Below, piece after piece: positions 14,098 through 16,536 of a DNA stretch of 16,536 nucleotides (position 1 is the first letter of the stretch; every line of letters starts with the position of its first letter). Position numbers and translations under genes: made by a program. Origin of the DNA: CAYPYI01 sp964415085 (GTDB lineage Bacteria; Bacillota; Clostridia; Tissierellales; Tissierellaceae). The stretch lies in assembly GCA_964415085.1 (NCBI GenBank), contig CAYPYI010000030.1, positions 1 to 16,536 on the forward strand, in the 5' to 3' direction. The notes beneath the pieces were generated by a model, which worked only from the letters and a program-made list of their open reading frames with translations, ran no database searches and was not told where the DNA came from.

Positions 14098-16456
14098 TAC
14101 AGAGCTATTACAAATTGAAGATGAATATATCAATGTTCAAGTTTTTGGAAAGAATTTAGATGAGTTAACAGTAAATCGGAAAATTAACTTAAATACACCA
14201 GCATTTATAGATGTGATATCAAAAAATAATATAAGTGTAAAAACAAAACAAATTAACAATGAATTAGTTAGTATTAGTGGAAATCAAATGTTGCCATTAT
14301 TTTTTGAAAATGGACAATATGATTTTATAATAGAATCGAGTGAATATACCAATCTTAATTTTATTCAAAACGGGATTGATATAAATAAATACTTTAAAAA
14401 AGTAAAAAATATAACTTTTGGTTTTTTAGAGTTCAATGGTGACGTTGGATATACTAATATAGATATATATAATGATAATATAAAAGTTTTGACGATTATT
14501 ATAGAAGTATTTCCAACAAAAATGGATTATAAAAAAGATTATGAAGAAATGATTTATGAGATAAATGAAGAAATATCAAGTATTGCTTTTAATTTGATAG
14601 ATAAAACGTATTTAGAGTCAAAGTTAATTGATACAAAAAAACAAACGAATACTGAATTTATAAATATTCTAGATAAAATATTTGACGAATTTATAAATAG
14701 TTTAGATTTTATTGTCAATAACTTTAAACATAATATAATAGAAAAAGAAAATATAGTATCGATTCATAAAGCTAAGAAAATCTCTAAGAATACAAGAAAT
14801 TATGTAAGAACTAAGCCAAACTTATTAATTGAAAATAAAGATGGATTTATAAATATTGGAAATAAGACTTATATATCAAGTAAGGTAATTGAATTAAAGA
14901 AAGATACTACTACAAATATTTTTGAAAATCAAATTATAAAATATATGATTCAAGACATTATAAGAAGAATAGAGTATCTGGAAAGATTATTAATTAAAAC
15001 TAATGGGCAAATATATAAGGATATAATAGATTCAAAATATAAATTATCTAAAAAGAAGTTAGATTTAAATTTATACTTAAAAAAACATTTTAAAAATATA
15101 AGTAATATAGAGCCGAAAAATACTATGAGTTTAGTTTTTAAGATGTCACATGGATATAAAGATGCTTATAAAAAATATAAAGTTTTATCAAAAGGATTAG
15201 ATTTAGGTGACGATTTATTTAAGATAAGTCCTAAGAAGATATATCAATTATATGAGATGTGGTGTTATATTAAATTTCACAAAATATTATATGACTTAGG
15301 ATATGATGTAGTTCAATATGGAATTATTGATTATAAAGATAATGGTTTATACTTAAGATTAAATACAGATAAAGAAGCTTCTATGATATATAAAAAAGAT
15401 AATAAATCTTTAAGATTGTGGTATAACAAAAGTTATTCAGTACCTACAACTATACAAAGACCTGATACAGTTTTACATATAGAAAATATAAATTCTAAGG
15501 AAAAAAGAACGTATATTTTTGACGCAAAATATAGGATGAAAATTGATGCAAATGGCAATGAAAGTCCCTTAGAGGAAGATATAAATGTAATGCATAGGTA
15601 TAGGGATGCTATAGTATCAGAAACAGATGATACTATAAACTATAAGTATGATACGTTCGGAGCTTATGTAATGTTTCCATGCTCTGATGAAAAAACATTT
15701 ATGTCAAATAGGTTTTATAATACTATAGATAAGGTAAATGTTGGAGCATTTCCAATGCTACCTGGTTCAACGGCCTTAATAACAAATCATCTAAAAAAAA
15801 TACTAAGCGAGTCAGACTTAGAGTCGAAGGATTCAAGGATAATGACAGAAGAATTTGATGATTATGTACGATTTAAAAAAGAGGATGTTATGGTTGTAAA
15901 TGTTAAGGATCAAAATCACTTAAAATTATACTTGAAAAATAAATACTATGATATACCAAAGGCACAATTAGCTAATCCTAGAGTGGGGCTTAAATATATA
16001 GCTTTTTATCAGCCTAAAACAACATTTGATGAGAAATCAGGTATATATTATTATGGAATAATAAACAATATCCGTGATATGAGTTATAATAACGTTAATT
16101 ACTTAAGGTTTGAGCTTGTTGAAATTAAATCTATGCCACAAGTTAGAACACATGAAATAGGCCCTATAAACATAATATATACTACATTATATTTATTAAT
16201 TAATGCAGAAAATACTAGAGAGTTGAAAGTGAAAAGTAGTCTAGAACTTAAAGTTCATAAATGTTTGCGAGAAATTTCAAACCAATATAATCTTAAGCTT
16301 AAAAAAGACATAAGTAACTCTGAGAATATAGAACAGTATATTTTAGATGATAGTATAATAGAAATTATTGATGGTAAATATATAAGAGTTAATGGTAAAT
16401 TTGTAGAATATAGAAATTTAAAAGATGTTTTATATAGACATATCAATATTTCATAA
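14075..16456 (+). CDS. McrC-like nuclease: DUF2357 plus PD-(D/E)XK domain, with C-terminal extension
   Basis: A 793-residue nuclease partner of the McrB-like ATPase. The N-terminal part (about 1-150) is beta-rich as in DUF2357 proteins. About 150-340 is largely helical. The catalytic PD-(D/E)XK domain spans about 385-580: YEMWCYIKF with Glu394, RPDTVLHIE with Asp464, YIFDAKYRM with Asp483 and Lys485, and MHRYRDAIV (Asp511). All expected catalytic residues are present, so it should cleave DNA when activated by the ATPase. Residues about 590-793 form an extra region with strand-rich GLKYIAFYQPK and GIYYYGIINNI, not assigned with certainty. The start is taken at 14075, eight bases after AAGGAG (14061-14066); the ATG at 14069 is only two bases away. 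It begins inside the ATPase gene (23-base overlap), implying coupled synthesis. Confidence 0.9.
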   Translation: MDMYPSGSTELLQIEDEYINVQVFGKNLDELTVNRKINLNTPAFIDVISKNNISVKTKQINNELVSISGNQMLPLFFENGQYDFIIESSEYTNLNFIQNGIDINKYFKKVKNITFGFLEFNGDVGYTNIDIYNDNIKVLTIIIEVFPTKMDYKKDYEEMIYEINEEISSIAFNLIDKTYLESKLIDTKKQTNTEFINILDKIFDEFINSLDFIVNNFKHNIIEKENIVSIHKAKKISKNTRNYVRTKPNLLIENKDGFINIGNKTYISSKVIELKKDTTTNIFENQIIKYMIQDIIRRIEYLERLLIKTNGQIYKDIIDSKYKLSKKKLDLNLYLKKHFKNISNIEPKNTMSLVFKMSHGYKDAYKKYKVLSKGLDLGDDLFKISPKKIYQLYEMWCYIKFHKILYDLGYDVVQYGIIDYKDNGLYLRLNTDKEASMIYKKDNKSLRLWYNKSYSVPTTIQRPDTVLHIENINSKEKRTYIFDAKYRMKIDANGNESPLEEDINVMHRYRDAIVSETDDTINYKYDTFGAYVMFPCSDEKTFMSNRFYNTIDKVNVGAFPMLPGSTALITNHLKKILSESDLESKDSRIMTEEFDDYVRFKKEDVMVVNVKDQNHLKLYLKNKYYDIPKAQLANPRVGLKYIAFYQPKTTFDEKSGIYYYGIINNIRDMSYNNVNYLRFELVEIKSMPQVRTHEIGPINIIYTTLYLLINAENTRELKVKSSLELKVHKCLREISNQYNLKLKKDISNSENIEQYILDDSIIEIIDGKYIRVNGKFVEYRNLKDVLYRHINIS

Positions 16457-16536
16457 ATATTACTATGTCAATTATAAAATTTATATTAAGTAATTGCGAA
16501 ACTCCTAATTAAAAATGAAGAATAGAAATATTAATC
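16457..16536. other. Sequence after the nuclease gene
   Basis: Eighty AT-rich bases to the window edge, with no terminator hairpin, promoter or gene that I can support. Confidence 0.4.

Noticed and set aside
12292..16456. Defence genes as part of a recognisable mobile element
   Set aside because: No integrase, transposase, tRNA, terminal repeats or attachment site is visible in the window.

Overview
The window is very AT-rich, densely coded Gram-positive DNA. Strong AGGAGG-type ribosome binding sites, consensus SigA promoters and hairpin-plus-T-run terminators point to a low-GC anaerobic Firmicute of class Clostridia. The three-SLH-domain surface protein, ferredoxin-nitroreductase, iron alcohol dehydrogenase and tandem M42 peptidases fit Clostridia or Tissierellia. 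The genus cannot be fixed from sequence alone. No rRNA, tRNA, CRISPR array, insertion sequence or phage gene is visible.

Layout. 1-1310: the end of one M42 aminopeptidase gene and a complete second one, overlapping by 1 nt, closed by a terminator. 1358-1804: a YiaC-like GNAT acetyltransferase. 1805-2054: an intergenic region with a 30-bp perfect palindrome and a promoter. 2055-3224: an iron-dependent alcohol dehydrogenase, sharing a bidirectional terminator with a small convergent membrane protein (3309-3677, minus). 3813-5487: a three-gene envelope-stress-type module (PadR regulator, HAAS/DUF1700 membrane protein, DUF4097 membrane-anchored repeat protein). 5827-6495: a secreted protein made almost only of SLH repeats. 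6723-6833: a 36-residue single-span membrane protein with its own extended -10 promoter and ribosome binding site. 6970-7740: a 2x[4Fe-4S] ferredoxin-nitroreductase fusion.

7877-11916 looks like one catabolic unit. A three-part regulator (sensor-like N-terminus, degenerate GGDEF-like domain, C-terminal winged helix) is followed by a perfect TTGACA-17-TATAAT promoter with a cre-like operator in its spacer and a nested inverted repeat in its leader. The operon then encodes a DUF3100 membrane protein, a small membrane partner with overlapping gene ends, and an M20 amidohydrolase. The simplest reading is import of an amide-linked (N-acyl or peptidyl) substrate by the two membrane proteins, cytosolic hydrolysis by the amidohydrolase, and control by the regulator and carbon status.

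12292-16456 is a two-gene McrBC-like modification-dependent restriction system: a DUF3578-AAA+ ATPase and a DUF2357/PD-(D/E)XK nuclease whose gene starts inside the end of the ATPase gene. The nuclease carries about 200 residues beyond its catalytic core that I cannot assign with certainty; this is the most interesting open question in the window. Several start codons were moved downstream of the longest possible ORF on ribosome-binding-site spacing, including a TTG start for the DUF3100 gene.
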